A stretch of DNA of 32,441 nt from an uncultured cyanobacterium. GTDB lineage: Bacteria > Cyanobacteriota > Vampirovibrionia > Gastranaerophilales > Gastranaerophilaceae. Numbering within the stretch: position 1 is the stretch's first letter; every line of letters starts with the position of its first letter. The position numbers and the translations under genes are program-made. The DNA lies in contig CABUXT010000028.1 in the NCBI GenBank assembly GCA_902495705.1, positions 1-32,441 on the forward strand, in the 5' to 3' direction. The notes under the pieces are model-generated. The model was given only the letters and a program-made list of their open reading frames with translations, was not told where the DNA came from and did no database searches. Below are positions 15,122 to 22,903 of the stretch, in pieces.

Positions 15122-15325
15122 TCATTCTATGTTCCAACGCGGATGTTGCTGCATATATCGTGCGACAGCGTTGGTTCGATTGCGTGCATTTAAGTCTGAG
15201 ACAATATAAGAAATATAAGTTTGAATAGTTCTTTCTGATATTTTTAAAATCTGACTAATTTCCTTGTCTGTGTATCCTTTTGCTACAAGAGTTAATATTT
15301 CCAGTTTCCTTGGAGATAGTTGCAT
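15122..15325 (-). CDS. Stand-alone LuxR/GerE-type HTH regulator, 67 aa
   Basis: The entire protein is a LuxR C-terminal DNA-binding domain. LSPRKLEILTLVAKGYTDKEI (shown in part) matches the family pattern LSPRE-x-EVL-x-LVA-x-G-x-(S/T)-x-KEIA; the recognition helix ISERTIQTYISYI lies at about 29-41, and RNRTNAV occupies the usual RTxAV position. There is no receiver, autoinducer or other sensor domain, so it resembles GerE in architecture. As first gene of the phage operon it is a candidate late-gene activator, acting on its own promoter or elsewhere. GAGG ribosome binding site 7 nt before the ATG. An AAGAC-TT-GTCTT dyad at 15354-15365 just upstream could be its operator. Confidence 0.88.
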   Translation of the reverse strand: MQLSPRKLEILTLVAKGYTDKEISQILKISERTIQTYISYIVSDLNARNRTNAVARYMQQHPRWNIE

Positions 15326-15400
15326 TCTATTACCTCTTTGTTAATCTTACATTAAGACTTGTCTTCATTGGTTAATAATATCTCCGACTATAAAAGAAAA

Positions 15401-15448
15401 GAGGGGCGGTATTCGTTTGGGGTAGTTTTGAAAATATAAACGCCCCTC
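15401..15448 (-). terminator. Rho-independent terminator upstream of the HTH gene
   Basis: CGCCCCTC (15441-15448) and GAGGGGCG (15401-15408) form an 8-bp GC-rich stem with a 32-nt loop. On the minus strand it is followed by TTTTCTTTTAT. It lies between the 15547-15759 ORF and the phage operon, so it would insulate or attenuate transcription into the operon. Confidence 0.6.
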
Positions 15449-15546
15449 GTCTATTCATCAGATGAATAATAAACAAATGATTGAAGGATTAGTCAAAAAA
15501 TGGTATGTATTTAAACTATTAATTACTCCTTTACTTAAATTTCTCC

Positions 15547-15759
15547 CTATCTTGTACTTTCTAAATTTAAGACGAGTTTATCTATGGCACTGTACAAAAC
15601 CTTGTATTGCCTTAATAATCTCCTCTTTTGAACCTGTTGAAATAATGTTTCTCTCAACTGATTACATTCCAAGTATAAACGATTTTTTGCAAAATAACAG
15701 TCCGTATTTTTACGTACGTAAAAATACGGACTAGACAACTCTGGAGAAAGTCTCCACAA
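15547..15759 (-). CDS. Doubtful small ORF, up to 70 aa
   Basis: Open frame from a TTG at 15759, with other in-frame TTG codons at 15738 and 15672; no ATG and no clear Shine-Dalgarno. The last 40 or so residues look like a real helical hairpin (LRETLFQQVQKRR ... VLYSAIDKLV), faintly recalling Spo0E-like phosphatases, but the diagnostic S-Q-x-x-D is not present as such. The 34-bp palindrome lies inside the upstream half of the frame, so if real the protein may start at 15672 (41 aa). An overlapping plus-strand frame (15462-15734) looks like noise. Could also be non-coding regulatory DNA. Confidence 0.3.
   Translation of the reverse strand: MWRLSPELSSPYFYVRKNTDCYFAKNRLYLECNQLRETLFQQVQKRRLLRQYKVLYSAIDKLVLNLESTR
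15699..15732. repeat. Perfect 34-bp palindrome
   Basis: Each half reads AGTCCGTATTTTTACGT from its outer end, with no mismatch and no spacer; the centre is TACGTACGTA. A second hairpin, GGAGA-AAG-TCTCC, follows at 15743-15755. Neither strand has a strong T-run after it, so a simple terminator is not the obvious reading. Candidates are a dimeric regulator site, a recombination or resolution site, or a cruciform. Confidence 0.85.
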
Positions 15760-15844
15760 GACAATTTTGACGATTTTTAAACTTTAAAATTTAATAATTC
15801 TTTACAATTAATTTTTGACGAATTTTGGTAAAAATTTTAACAAC

Positions 15845-15872
15845 TTGCCAAAAATTTTGCTCAGTTTACAAT
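15845..15872 (+). promoter_or_regulatory. Promoter of the histidine kinase gene, leaderless arrangement
   Basis: -35 TTGCCA (15845-15850), 16-bp spacer, -10 TACAAT (15867-15872). The ATG at 15879 is 6 nt after the -10 and no Shine-Dalgarno is present, so the mRNA probably begins at the start codon. Confidence 0.55.
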
Positions 15873-15878
15873 AAAAAT

Positions 15879-17600
15879 ATGGGGAATATTTTACTTATCA
15901 CTGATAACGATAATATTTTTGAGAGATACAAAAGATTATTTGATAATGCATCAAATAGCTTTACTTCTTGTTGCAACAATACGTCAATTCTTGATTTGAT
16001 AGAAATTGAACATGTTGATGTTGTACTGGTTGATGAAAATATTCCTGATATAAATTTGAATTTAACAATCAAAAAAATAAAATCAAAGCTTGAAAATGCG
16101 CAAATATTGTTGCTTACGGATGGAAATAATTCCGAAGAAGATTTGCAAAAATATGTAAGCGGATTTATTTTAGATAATCTTTCGGATGAACTTGTTGTTG
16201 CTACAGTAAACACTCATTTGAAAACAAAAGAAAAATTGGATATTTTGTCAGGCAAAAATAAAGACCTAGCTGATAGTTTGTATCGATTGAATGTTTTATA
16301 CGGAACAAGTTCTCAATTTGCCGGAACTCTTGATACTAAAGAGCTTTTGACCTATATGATTGAGGGGTTAGACAAATCTTTGAGTTTTGATTTGACTTGT
16401 ACTATTTCTTTTGGGTTTGAAAATGAGCCGGTTTTGATTATTAATTCGCTTTATGATATTTCAGAAGAATTGATGAGCGCGTTGAAACTCCGTGCCATCT
16501 TGAATTACAAATCATTGTTTGATAATAAAAATATTCCGTTTGACATTGATGATAAAAACTTGAAAATTATCAAAAATATCAAAAACCCTAATAACAAATT
16601 CACATTTACGATTTTTCAATATGACAATATGTTTGCGCCGATTGACTTAGGGGATAATTTCTTTGGCTGTATTGAAATTTTTAAGGAAAAACCTTTTACA
16701 ACAGATGATGCATCGTATTTTCAAACTATTGTTCAGCAGGTTTCTTTGCCATTGAAAAGTGCAGGATTGTACAAAGAAATTATTGAAAAAAATGAAGAAT
16801 TGGAAAAACTCGAACGTGTAAAATCAGAATTCATTTCAATTGTGTCTCACGAATTGCGAACTCCTCTCACTCCGATAAAAAATGCCTTGAGTATTTTGTC
16901 TAGCGGAAGATGTGGCGCGCTAGGTGAAAACGCTGTGAAATTTATTGATATGGCAAAGAGAAATGTTGAAAACTTAACAAATATAATAAACGACATTCTT
17001 GATATCAATAAAATTGAAGCAGGAAAAATGGATTTCAATTATAAATTGATGAATATCCATTCAGTAATCGAAAATGTGAAAGCGACATTTGATTGCGTTG
17101 CAAAAGAACACGAAATAATTTTGCAAGCAAATGAACAGGACAATTTGCCTGAAATTTATGCGGATTCTCAACGCTTGGGACAGGTTTTGACAAATCTTGT
17201 TTCTAATGCAATCAAATTCACACCAAAAGGCAAATGTATCACTATTAAATCAGAACTTAAAAATTCTGCTGAAATTTCAACAAACCATTATTTTGAAGAT
17301 GAAATCAAAAATCTTGACGGCAGATATGTTGTTGTGAGTGTTGAAGATGAAGGTATCGGCATAAAAGAAGGGGATTTGTTGAAAGCTTTTGATAAATTTA
17401 CTCAAATTGAAAACTCTCTTTCTCGCAAAGTTGGCGGTACAGGTTTAGGTTTACCTATTGCAAAACAACTTATCAAGGCTCATAAAGGTGCGATTTGGTG
17501 CGATAGTGAGGAAAACAAAGGCTCAAGTTTCCATTTCGCATTGCCTGTTTCTACAGAACAGATGAGAGATGAAAAAACAATACAAAAAGAATTGCTATAA
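15879..17600 (+). CDS. Soluble receiver-GAF-histidine kinase, 573 aa
   Basis: Two-component sensor kinase without membrane segments. N-terminal receiver-like domain (1-118) keeps a phosphoacceptor-like D52 (LVDENIP) and a switch Thr (LLLTD), but the conserved Lys near the end is Asp (FILDN) and the first acidic pair is Asp-Asn, so it may be a pseudo-receiver. A GAF-like region (about 135-300) and a short coiled linker (PHD-like EIIEKNEELEKLERV, shown in part) follow. HisKA has H324 in SHELRTPL. The HATPase has N-box NLVSNAIKF, DEGIGI and GGTGLGLPIAK. A frame extension to a TTG at 15825 is disfavoured. It is followed after 12 nt by dxr, an unusual operon partner. The cognate response regulator is not in the window. 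Confidence 0.9.
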   Translation: MGNILLITDNDNIFERYKRLFDNASNSFTSCCNNTSILDLIEIEHVDVVLVDENIPDINLNLTIKKIKSKLENAQILLLTDGNNSEEDLQKYVSGFILDNLSDELVVATVNTHLKTKEKLDILSGKNKDLADSLYRLNVLYGTSSQFAGTLDTKELLTYMIEGLDKSLSFDLTCTISFGFENEPVLIINSLYDISEELMSALKLRAILNYKSLFDNKNIPFDIDDKNLKIIKNIKNPNNKFTFTIFQYDNMFAPIDLGDNFFGCIEIFKEKPFTTDDASYFQTIVQQVSLPLKSAGLYKEIIEKNEELEKLERVKSEFISIVSHELRTPLTPIKNALSILSSGRCGALGENAVKFIDMAKRNVENLTNIINDILDINKIEAGKMDFNYKLMNIHSVIENVKATFDCVAKEHEIILQANEQDNLPEIYADSQRLGQVLTNLVSNAIKFTPKGKCITIKSELKNSAEISTNHYFEDEIKNLDGRYVVVSVEDEGIGIKEGDLLKAFDKFTQIENSLSRKVGGTGLGLPIAKQLIKAHKGAIWCDSEENKGSSFHFALPVSTEQMRDEKTIQKELL

Positions 17601-17612
17601 AAGGATAATATA

Positions 17613-18764
17613 ATGACTCAAAAAAGAAAAATAAGTATTTTAGGTTCGACAGGTTCAATTGGAACTCAAGCACTGGAAGTTATAGAAAAGTTGCAAGACA
17701 AGTTTGAAATCATTGCACTATCAGGCGGTGGTAATGTTGAACTCTTGAAACAACAGGCAGAAAAATTTCACCCAAAATATATTTGTATCGGCAAAGAAAC
17801 TTCTGAAAAAGTTAATATCGACGGTGTAAAAACTTTGTACGGTGCAGATGGCTTAGATGAAATTTGTTCAAACCGTGAAAATAATATTATCCTTGTTGCA
17901 GTTTCAGGGAAAGTCGGTTTGCGCCCAACTTTAAAAGCTATTGAAAACGGTATAGATATAGCACTTGCGAACAAAGAAACACTTGTTATGGCAGGTGATA
18001 TTGTTATGAAAAAAGCTAAAGATGCAGGTGTGAAGATTATCCCTGTAGATAGTGAACACTGTGCAATTCACCAATGCATCAAAGATATTTCTTTGGTCGA
18101 TAAATTGATTATTACAGCAAGTGGCGGACCGTTTTTGCATAAAACAACAGAAGATATGAAAAACGCAACGGTCAAAGAGGCTTTGGCTCACCCAAGATGG
18201 CACATGGGTCGAAAAATCACTGTTGATTCAGCTACTTTGATGAATAAAGGGTTGGAAATCATTGAGGCTCACCATCTTTTTAATATGCCTTATGAACAGA
18301 TTGACGTTGTTGTCCATCCGCAAAGTATTGTCCACTCTGCAATTGAATATAAAGACGGCAGCGTGATTGCCCAGCTTGGGTTGCCTAGTATGCATATTCC
18401 AATCCAGTACGCAATTACATATCCAAACAGATATGAGGGAATTAAGTCAAAGAGTTTCAGTTTTGCAGAAATTGCTCATCTCGATTTTGAAAAACCTGAT
18501 TTTGAAAAATTTCCAAGTGTAAAATTGGCATATAGCGCAGGAAAAATGGGCGGAAGTGCAACAGTATGCTTGAATGGAGCTAATGAAGAGGCTGTATTTG
18601 CCTTTTTGAACGGCGATATAAAATTGTATGATATTTATACGATTACTGCGAAAATGATGGAAGCACATGACCTTGTCAAAAATCCTACAATAGATGAGAT
18701 TTTTGAAATCGACAAAGATGTCCGCGCAAAGACTAAAGAGTTGATTAAGAAGTTCGCGGTTTAA
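17613..18764 (+). CDS. dxr: 1-deoxy-D-xylulose 5-phosphate reductoisomerase
   Basis: Cytosolic enzyme of the MEP isoprenoid pathway: converts DXP to 2-C-methyl-D-erythritol 4-phosphate with NADPH and a divalent metal. 383 aa, normal length. NADPH-binding GSTGSIG at 11-17; ALANKETLVMAG; metal and substrate residues in PVDSEHCAIHQ; ASGGPF; HPRWHMGRKITVDSATLMNKG and the flexible-loop/His region after it (parts shown), all conserved. AAGGATAA precedes the ATG. It is co-transcribed with the kinase gene (12-nt gap) and convergent with ispE, the pathway's kinase. Confidence 0.97.
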   Translation: MTQKRKISILGSTGSIGTQALEVIEKLQDKFEIIALSGGGNVELLKQQAEKFHPKYICIGKETSEKVNIDGVKTLYGADGLDEICSNRENNIILVAVSGKVGLRPTLKAIENGIDIALANKETLVMAGDIVMKKAKDAGVKIIPVDSEHCAIHQCIKDISLVDKLIITASGGPFLHKTTEDMKNATVKEALAHPRWHMGRKITVDSATLMNKGLEIIEAHHLFNMPYEQIDVVVHPQSIVHSAIEYKDGSVIAQLGLPSMHIPIQYAITYPNRYEGIKSKSFSFAEIAHLDFEKPDFEKFPSVKLAYSAGKMGGSATVCLNGANEEAVFAFLNGDIKLYDIYTITAKMMEAHDLVKNPTIDEIFEIDKDVRAKTKELIKKFAV

Positions 18765-18800
18765 TAATTTATGCGACTGCGTAGACTAGAATACATGTAG

Positions 18801-18846
18801 GGTGGGCTCACTAGCCCACCATTAAAAATGTAGGCTTTGTAAAGCC
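18801..18846. terminator. Paired hairpins between convergent dxr and ispE
   Basis: GGTGGGCT-CACT-AGCCCACC (18801-18820) is a perfect 8-bp stem with a 4-nt loop, and GGCTT/AAGCC (18833-18846 region) forms a second hairpin. No long T-run follows on either strand. They probably end both transcripts; the TGTAGGGTGGGC-like wording also looks like a dispersed repeat. Confidence 0.55.
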
Positions 18847-18874
18847 GACCTACTAAGAATGACGACATACTGCA

Positions 18875-19684
18875 TTACTCTACAACGGCAACGCCTGATT
18901 CTGTTGTTGTAAGCCCATTTTTCACCCAATAACCTTCTTCTTGTTCAAAAGGTACATCTAATGAAAAATAAGTAGACCCTGAGCCTGTCATAATTGATGT
19001 CGGATATTTTGCTTTTATGTGCTGAAGTTCAGGATAATCATTAATTACTGCCCATTCTAAATCATTTATAAAATCCGCACGTGAGTCAATATCAATATTA
19101 TTTTCGATTTTTTCAGAAAATTTTGTATAAGCCTCTTTTGCAGAAATTCCAAGTTTAATTGGCTTAATCAAGTTCACTGTTTGCTTTTTGTATTCAGCAT
19201 CACTCAAAACTTCTCCGCGTCCGTGGGTTTGCATACATCCGCCTTTTAGACAGAAATTCAAATCTGAACCTAATTGAGCACAAAGCGCGTGGAGTTCTTC
19301 GTTAGATAAAATATCTCCAAAAATCTTGTTTAATCCGAAAAATGTGCCTGCTCCGTTTGTACTTCCGCCTGCCAAACCTGCTGATACAGGGATACTTTTA
19401 TCTATATAAATTGAAATGCGTAAAGGCTCTTTTACACAAGTTTTTAAGAACAAATCAACTGCTTTATAGACAATATTTTTTTCGTTGTACGGAATTTCTG
19501 TGCTGTTTCCGCTCAAAATAATTTCTGTTTTGTCTGCTCTTTCTACAGTGATAGTCAGGTAATCATACAAACTTATTGTTTGCATAACGCTTTCAATGTT
19601 GTGAAATCCGTCAGGGCGTTTATTTACGACTTTCAAATCTAAATTTATTTTAGCAGGACATTGGATTTTTATAGATTTTTTCAA
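18875..19684 (-). CDS. ispE: 4-diphosphocytidyl-2-C-methyl-D-erythritol kinase
   Basis: GHMP kinase of the MEP pathway: phosphorylates CDP-ME using ATP. 269 aa, slightly short but complete. Catalytic Lys in CPAKINL (K12), ATP-binding PVSAGLAGGST (99-109) and catalytic Asp in LGSD (D141) are present. The second glycine of GLGGGS is Ala and the usual D of SSDAA is Asn (STNGA), variants that need not abolish activity. The start is TTG at 19684, directly after the rsmA stop; GGAGG 8 nt upstream supports it and no better ATG exists. rsmA-ispE is thus one operon with zero spacing. Confidence 0.95.
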   Translation of the reverse strand: MKKSIKIQCPAKINLDLKVVNKRPDGFHNIESVMQTISLYDYLTITVERADKTEIILSGNSTEIPYNEKNIVYKAVDLFLKTCVKEPLRISIYIDKSIPVSAGLAGGSTNGAGTFFGLNKIFGDILSNEELHALCAQLGSDLNFCLKGGCMQTHGRGEVLSDAEYKKQTVNLIKPIKLGISAKEAYTKFSEKIENNIDIDSRADFINDLEWAVINDYPELQHIKAKYPTSIMTGSGSTYFSLDVPFEQEEGYWVKNGLTTTESGVAVVE

Positions 19685-20533
19685 TTATTTTTCCTCCGAT
19701 GCCAAAAGTGCCTCTGACAATTTGCCAAAAGTTTCAATCGAAAGTTTTTCCCCTCTGGTGTTTTCGTCAACTCCAATGGTTTCAAGTGCTTTTACTACAT
19801 TTTCACGCAAAAATCCGCCATTAAGTAAACAATTTTTGATATTTTTTCTTCTTTGAGCAAATCCTGCTTTGACAGTTCTTCTAAAATAAGAATAATCAGA
19901 AAGCTTGATTTTAGGCTCTTTGCGCACATCCAGTTTTACAAGTGCAGAATTAACTTTTGGTGCAGGATAAAAACATTTTCTACCAACAAGACGCAAAATT
20001 TCAACATCTGCCCAAAATTGAGATAAAATTGACAATAAACCGTATTGCTTGTTTGGAGAATTTTCATCTGCAACCATACGTCTTGCAACTTCTTCTTGAA
20101 CCATTAAAATTATATCCTTAATTTTGTTGCGGTTTTTATTATCTAAATCATCAACTTCGCCTAACAAATGTGCGATAATCGGACTTGTAATATAATACGG
20201 AATATTTGCAACAACTTTAAATTCACCATCGGTTAGTGTTGACAGGTCTGTTTTTAGAATGTCATTATGGATTATTTCTAAATTTGGAGCATTTAGTTTT
20301 TCGAGTTCTTTTATTGCCTCTTCATCCAGTTCAATTGCAATAACTTTTTTTGCATATTTTACAAGCTGTTCTGTTACAAATCCAACTCCAGGACCAATTT
20401 CGATAATTGTATCTTCAGGAGAAATATTTGCATATTCAATAATATCTTGGATAACTTCGCCATCTACCAAAAAATTTTGTCCAAGGCGTTTTTTTGTTCT
20501 AAAAAATTTTGCGCGTTCAAAGTAATTCATCAT
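19685..20533 (-). CDS. rsmA: 16S rRNA dimethyladenosine transferase
   Basis: RsmA/KsgA dimethylates two adjacent adenosines near the 3' end of 16S rRNA (A1518/A1519 in E. coli) during small-subunit maturation. 282 aa. KRLGQNFLVD near the N-terminus, SAM motif I IEIGPGVGF (about 44-52), acidic AIELDEEA, and the catalytic NIPYY (110-114) are all intact. The frame opens at a GTG (20554), but the ATG at 20533 is 7 nt after a good -10 box and there is no Shine-Dalgarno for either, so a leaderless start at 20533 (or the adjacent ATG at 20530) is preferred. First gene of the rsmA-ispE operon. Confidence 0.95.
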   Translation of the reverse strand: MMNYFERAKFFRTKKRLGQNFLVDGEVIQDIIEYANISPEDTIIEIGPGVGFVTEQLVKYAKKVIAIELDEEAIKELEKLNAPNLEIIHNDILKTDLSTLTDGEFKVVANIPYYITSPIIAHLLGEVDDLDNKNRNKIKDIILMVQEEVARRMVADENSPNKQYGLLSILSQFWADVEILRLVGRKCFYPAPKVNSALVKLDVRKEPKIKLSDYSYFRRTVKAGFAQRRKNIKNCLLNGGFLRENVVKALETIGVDENTRGEKLSIETFGKLSEALLASEEK

Positions 20534-20540
20534 AGGTTTT

Positions 20541-20569
20541 ATCTTATCACACACACGATTTGGGGTAAA
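20541..20569 (-). promoter_or_regulatory. Promoter of rsmA-ispE, leaderless arrangement
   Basis: Minus strand -35 TTTACC (20569-20564), 17-bp spacer, -10 TAAGAT (20546-20541), then 7 nt to the ATG at 20533. No Shine-Dalgarno in between. Confidence 0.5.
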
Positions 20570-20669
20570 TATATATAATTTTCAAAATCTATCCTGTCGG
20601 CTAAATGTTTACAATGTATTATTTGATATTTTAGATAATGTTATAATTATTATCGAAAAGGGGATGGGC

Positions 20670-21995
20670 ATGCTTAATTTAAAACAAAGATTAGCAAAAG
20701 ACGAGATTTTAAAACTATATACAAAAGGTTATAAACGACCTGAAGATTTTACTATAGGGATGGAATACGAAAGATTGCCTATCTCAAACGGTTCATTCAA
20801 TACTGTGGATTATTGGAGTGAATTAGGTATAAAAAACTTTTTGGAAAACTTTGCCAAAGAAGAAACTTGGGACTATATAACAGATAACAAAAATATTATC
20901 GGACTGAAACATAAACACGACACAATTACCTTAGAACCGGGGTGTCAGGTAGAAATCAGTGCAAAACCTGAGCGTACGATTTTTGAACTAAAAAAGAAAA
21001 TTGATAACCTAAATGCTTTGATTGAACCGATTGCAAAAAGGATGAATTTTACTTTGCTTAATTATGGAGTATCTCCGCTAAATACTTATAAATCAATAAA
21101 TTTGATACCAAAGGGCAGATATAAAATTATGGCAAAGTATTTGTGGGGAATTTTGGCAGATGTTATGATGCGCGAAACTGCCGGTATTCAGTGTTGCATA
21201 GATTTTAAATCAGAAGAAGATGCAATGCGAAAATTCAAACTCGCAAATAAACTTTCTCCGTTTATGACTGCAATGTTTGCAAATTCGCCAATCAGAGGCG
21301 GTGTTGATACAGGTTATAAATCTTTTCGAGCACTTGCTTGGCTCAATACAGATAACGACAGATGCGGTTTTGCAGGCAAAATCAGTGAAGAATTTTCATT
21401 TGAAGATTATATTGACTGTGTATTAAAATCTCCAATGATATTTATTCAGCGCAATGATTTACAATTTGACGTAAATGGCGATATTACGTTTGAAGAATTT
21501 ATGCATAACGGTTTTGAAGGTGCACAGGCAACTTTAGAAGACTATGAACTCCATTCAAACTTATATTTTCCTGATGTCAGATTGCGTAATTTTATCGAAA
21601 TCAGAAACCAAGATTGTGTCGGCGGTGATTTGAAATATGCGATTTTAGCTATTTATAAGGGAATTTTATATAGCAACAGTGCAATGGCAGAATGTGAAGA
21701 ACTATTTAAACATTTGCAATACAAGGATTTTTCTGAATTACGATATAATGTTCCGCGCAATGCTTTGCAATCTCGTGTCAAAAAAGGTAAAGTCCTAGAT
21801 TATGCAAAAGAAATAATCAAAATTGCCGAAAAATCGCTCAAAGATGAGCAAACAGGCGAAGAGTTATTCCTTGAGTCAATAAAAGAATACACAATGCGCG
21901 GACTTACTCCTGCAGATGTCATTGTAAAAAACTGGTATGGCGGATGGAATAAAGATTTGGGAAAATTGATAAAATATTTGTCCAAATTTAATTAG
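20670..21995 (+). CDS. Glutamate-cysteine ligase, GCS2 (plant/EgtA-like) family, 441 aa
   Basis: Makes gamma-glutamylcysteine from Glu and Cys with ATP, the first step to glutathione or a standalone thiol. Recognised from GMEYERLPIS (about 30-39, acidic metal/Glu-binding residues), the EPGCQVEISAKP block, RETAGIQCCIDF, the ANSPIRGG block and the RNFIEIRNQDCVGGDLKYA block (part shown), which follow the order of plant-type GCS. An upstream ATG at 20664 touches the AAGGGG ribosome binding site, so the second ATG at 20670 (6-nt spacing) is used. No glutathione synthetase gene is nearby. Divergent from rsmA; the 3' end overlaps the convergent CDF gene by 8 nt. Confidence 0.9.
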   Translation: MLNLKQRLAKDEILKLYTKGYKRPEDFTIGMEYERLPISNGSFNTVDYWSELGIKNFLENFAKEETWDYITDNKNIIGLKHKHDTITLEPGCQVEISAKPERTIFELKKKIDNLNALIEPIAKRMNFTLLNYGVSPLNTYKSINLIPKGRYKIMAKYLWGILADVMMRETAGIQCCIDFKSEEDAMRKFKLANKLSPFMTAMFANSPIRGGVDTGYKSFRALAWLNTDNDRCGFAGKISEEFSFEDYIDCVLKSPMIFIQRNDLQFDVNGDITFEEFMHNGFEGAQATLEDYELHSNLYFPDVRLRNFIEIRNQDCVGGDLKYAILAIYKGILYSNSAMAECEELFKHLQYKDFSELRYNVPRNALQSRVKKGKVLDYAKEIIKIAEKSLKDEQTGEELFLESIKEYTMRGLTPADVIVKNWYGGWNKDLGKLIKYLSKFN

Positions 21996-22878
21996 TTGCA
22001 GCTTTTATACATTCAGGCTCTAAGTGAATACTTGCAGAAATGTCGCCAAATTTTGATGCCATATCAATTTCAATCAGGTCACAAATTTTGTGGCAATCGT
22101 AGATTGACATATCGTTTGGAAATATCAAAGTTAATTCGACATTTTTGTGAGGTCCGAGTCGGCGTGCCCTTAGATTTTTGTAATCGATAATTCCTTTTGA
22201 TTTATAAGAATTTAAAAAGTCTCTAAGTTCATTTAAGTCTTTTTCAGGGAGTGAGCAGTCTAATAGGTCATTCATAGAATTTTTAGAAACTGTAAACCCT
22301 GCTTTCAAAATCACAAGAGCCACAACAATTGCTACAATTGAATCCAAAATATAAATGCCTGTCAACTTGATAATCAATAAACCTGCAAAAACACCCAATG
22401 ATGATAGTACATCTGTTCTCAAGTGTTCAGCATCTGCGTATAATGAAACCGAATCTGATTTTTTTGCAACGCGAAATAAAACAGAACTAACAATAATGTT
22501 CATCACAACAGCAAGTCCCATAACAAACATGCCTGCTGTTGTGTCCATTTCTGCAGGTGTAGGGGAAAGCATTTTCTTTACTGCTTCAAAAATAATGAAT
22601 AATGCTGCAAAGATAATCAAACCACCTTCAATAAATCCTGACATATCTTCGTATTTGCCATGTCCAAAGGGGTGAGTTTTGTCGGCAGGTTCAGCTGATT
22701 TTATTACTGCAAAAAATGTTAAAACAGATGCCAAAAAATCGCTCAGAGAGTGGATAGCCTCTGATATAATACTTATACTGCCGGAAATTATACCAACAAT
22801 AAATTTAAACACAATAATCACAGAATTTGAAATGATTGATAATGCTGCAGCGTATTTTTTTTGTTTTGCGATATCCAT
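21988..22878 (-). CDS. Cation diffusion facilitator metal exporter, 296 aa
   Basis: Six-helix inner-membrane proton/metal antiporter with a C-terminal cytoplasmic domain (about 205-290). Metal-site motifs are H42-x-x-x-D46 (SEAIHSLSD) in helix 2 and H151-x-x-x-D155 (DAEHLRTD) in helix 5, plus the HPFGHGKYE loop (68-76). The HD-HD pattern is the one usually linked to zinc rather than Mn (DD-DD) or Fe/Zn YiiP (DD-HD). The C-terminal domain keeps His/Asp residues. AGAGGT ribosome binding site just before the ATG. Own promoter at 22904-22931. Convergent 8-nt overlap with the ligase gene. Confidence 0.93.
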   Translation of the reverse strand: MDIAKQKKYAAALSIISNSVIIVFKFIVGIISGSISIISEAIHSLSDFLASVLTFFAVIKSAEPADKTHPFGHGKYEDMSGFIEGGLIIFAALFIIFEAVKKMLSPTPAEMDTTAGMFVMGLAVVMNIIVSSVLFRVAKKSDSVSLYADAEHLRTDVLSSLGVFAGLLIIKLTGIYILDSIVAIVVALVILKAGFTVSKNSMNDLLDCSLPEKDLNELRDFLNSYKSKGIIDYKNLRARRLGPHKNVELTLIFPNDMSIYDCHKICDLIEIDMASKFGDISASIHLEPECIKAATN

Positions 22879-22903
22879 AACGGCACCTCTTGTTCTTCAT
22901 TTT

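Larger units (their letters stand above)
5905..15325 (-). mobile_element. Podovirus-like capsid and packaging module (prophage remnant or domesticated element)
   Basis: Thirteen minus-strand genes with small gaps encode both terminase subunits, portal, major capsid protein, scaffold, head-tail adaptor, tail protein and amidase, plus a LuxR-type HTH protein. No integrase, excisionase, repressor, replication, tail-fibre or ejection gene was found here or in the adjacent flanks. No att direct repeats were recognised by eye. Gene order is roughly the reverse of the P22-type order although all genes point the same way. The frames are intact, which argues against advanced decay. Alternatives are a partial prophage, a satellite, or a gene-transfer-like particle. 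Confidence 0.8.

Noticed and set aside
15462..15734. Plus-strand frame of 90 codons in the gap before the kinase gene
   Set aside because: It has no ribosome binding site, runs through the terminator-palindrome region and has a composition typical of an opposite-strand shadow.
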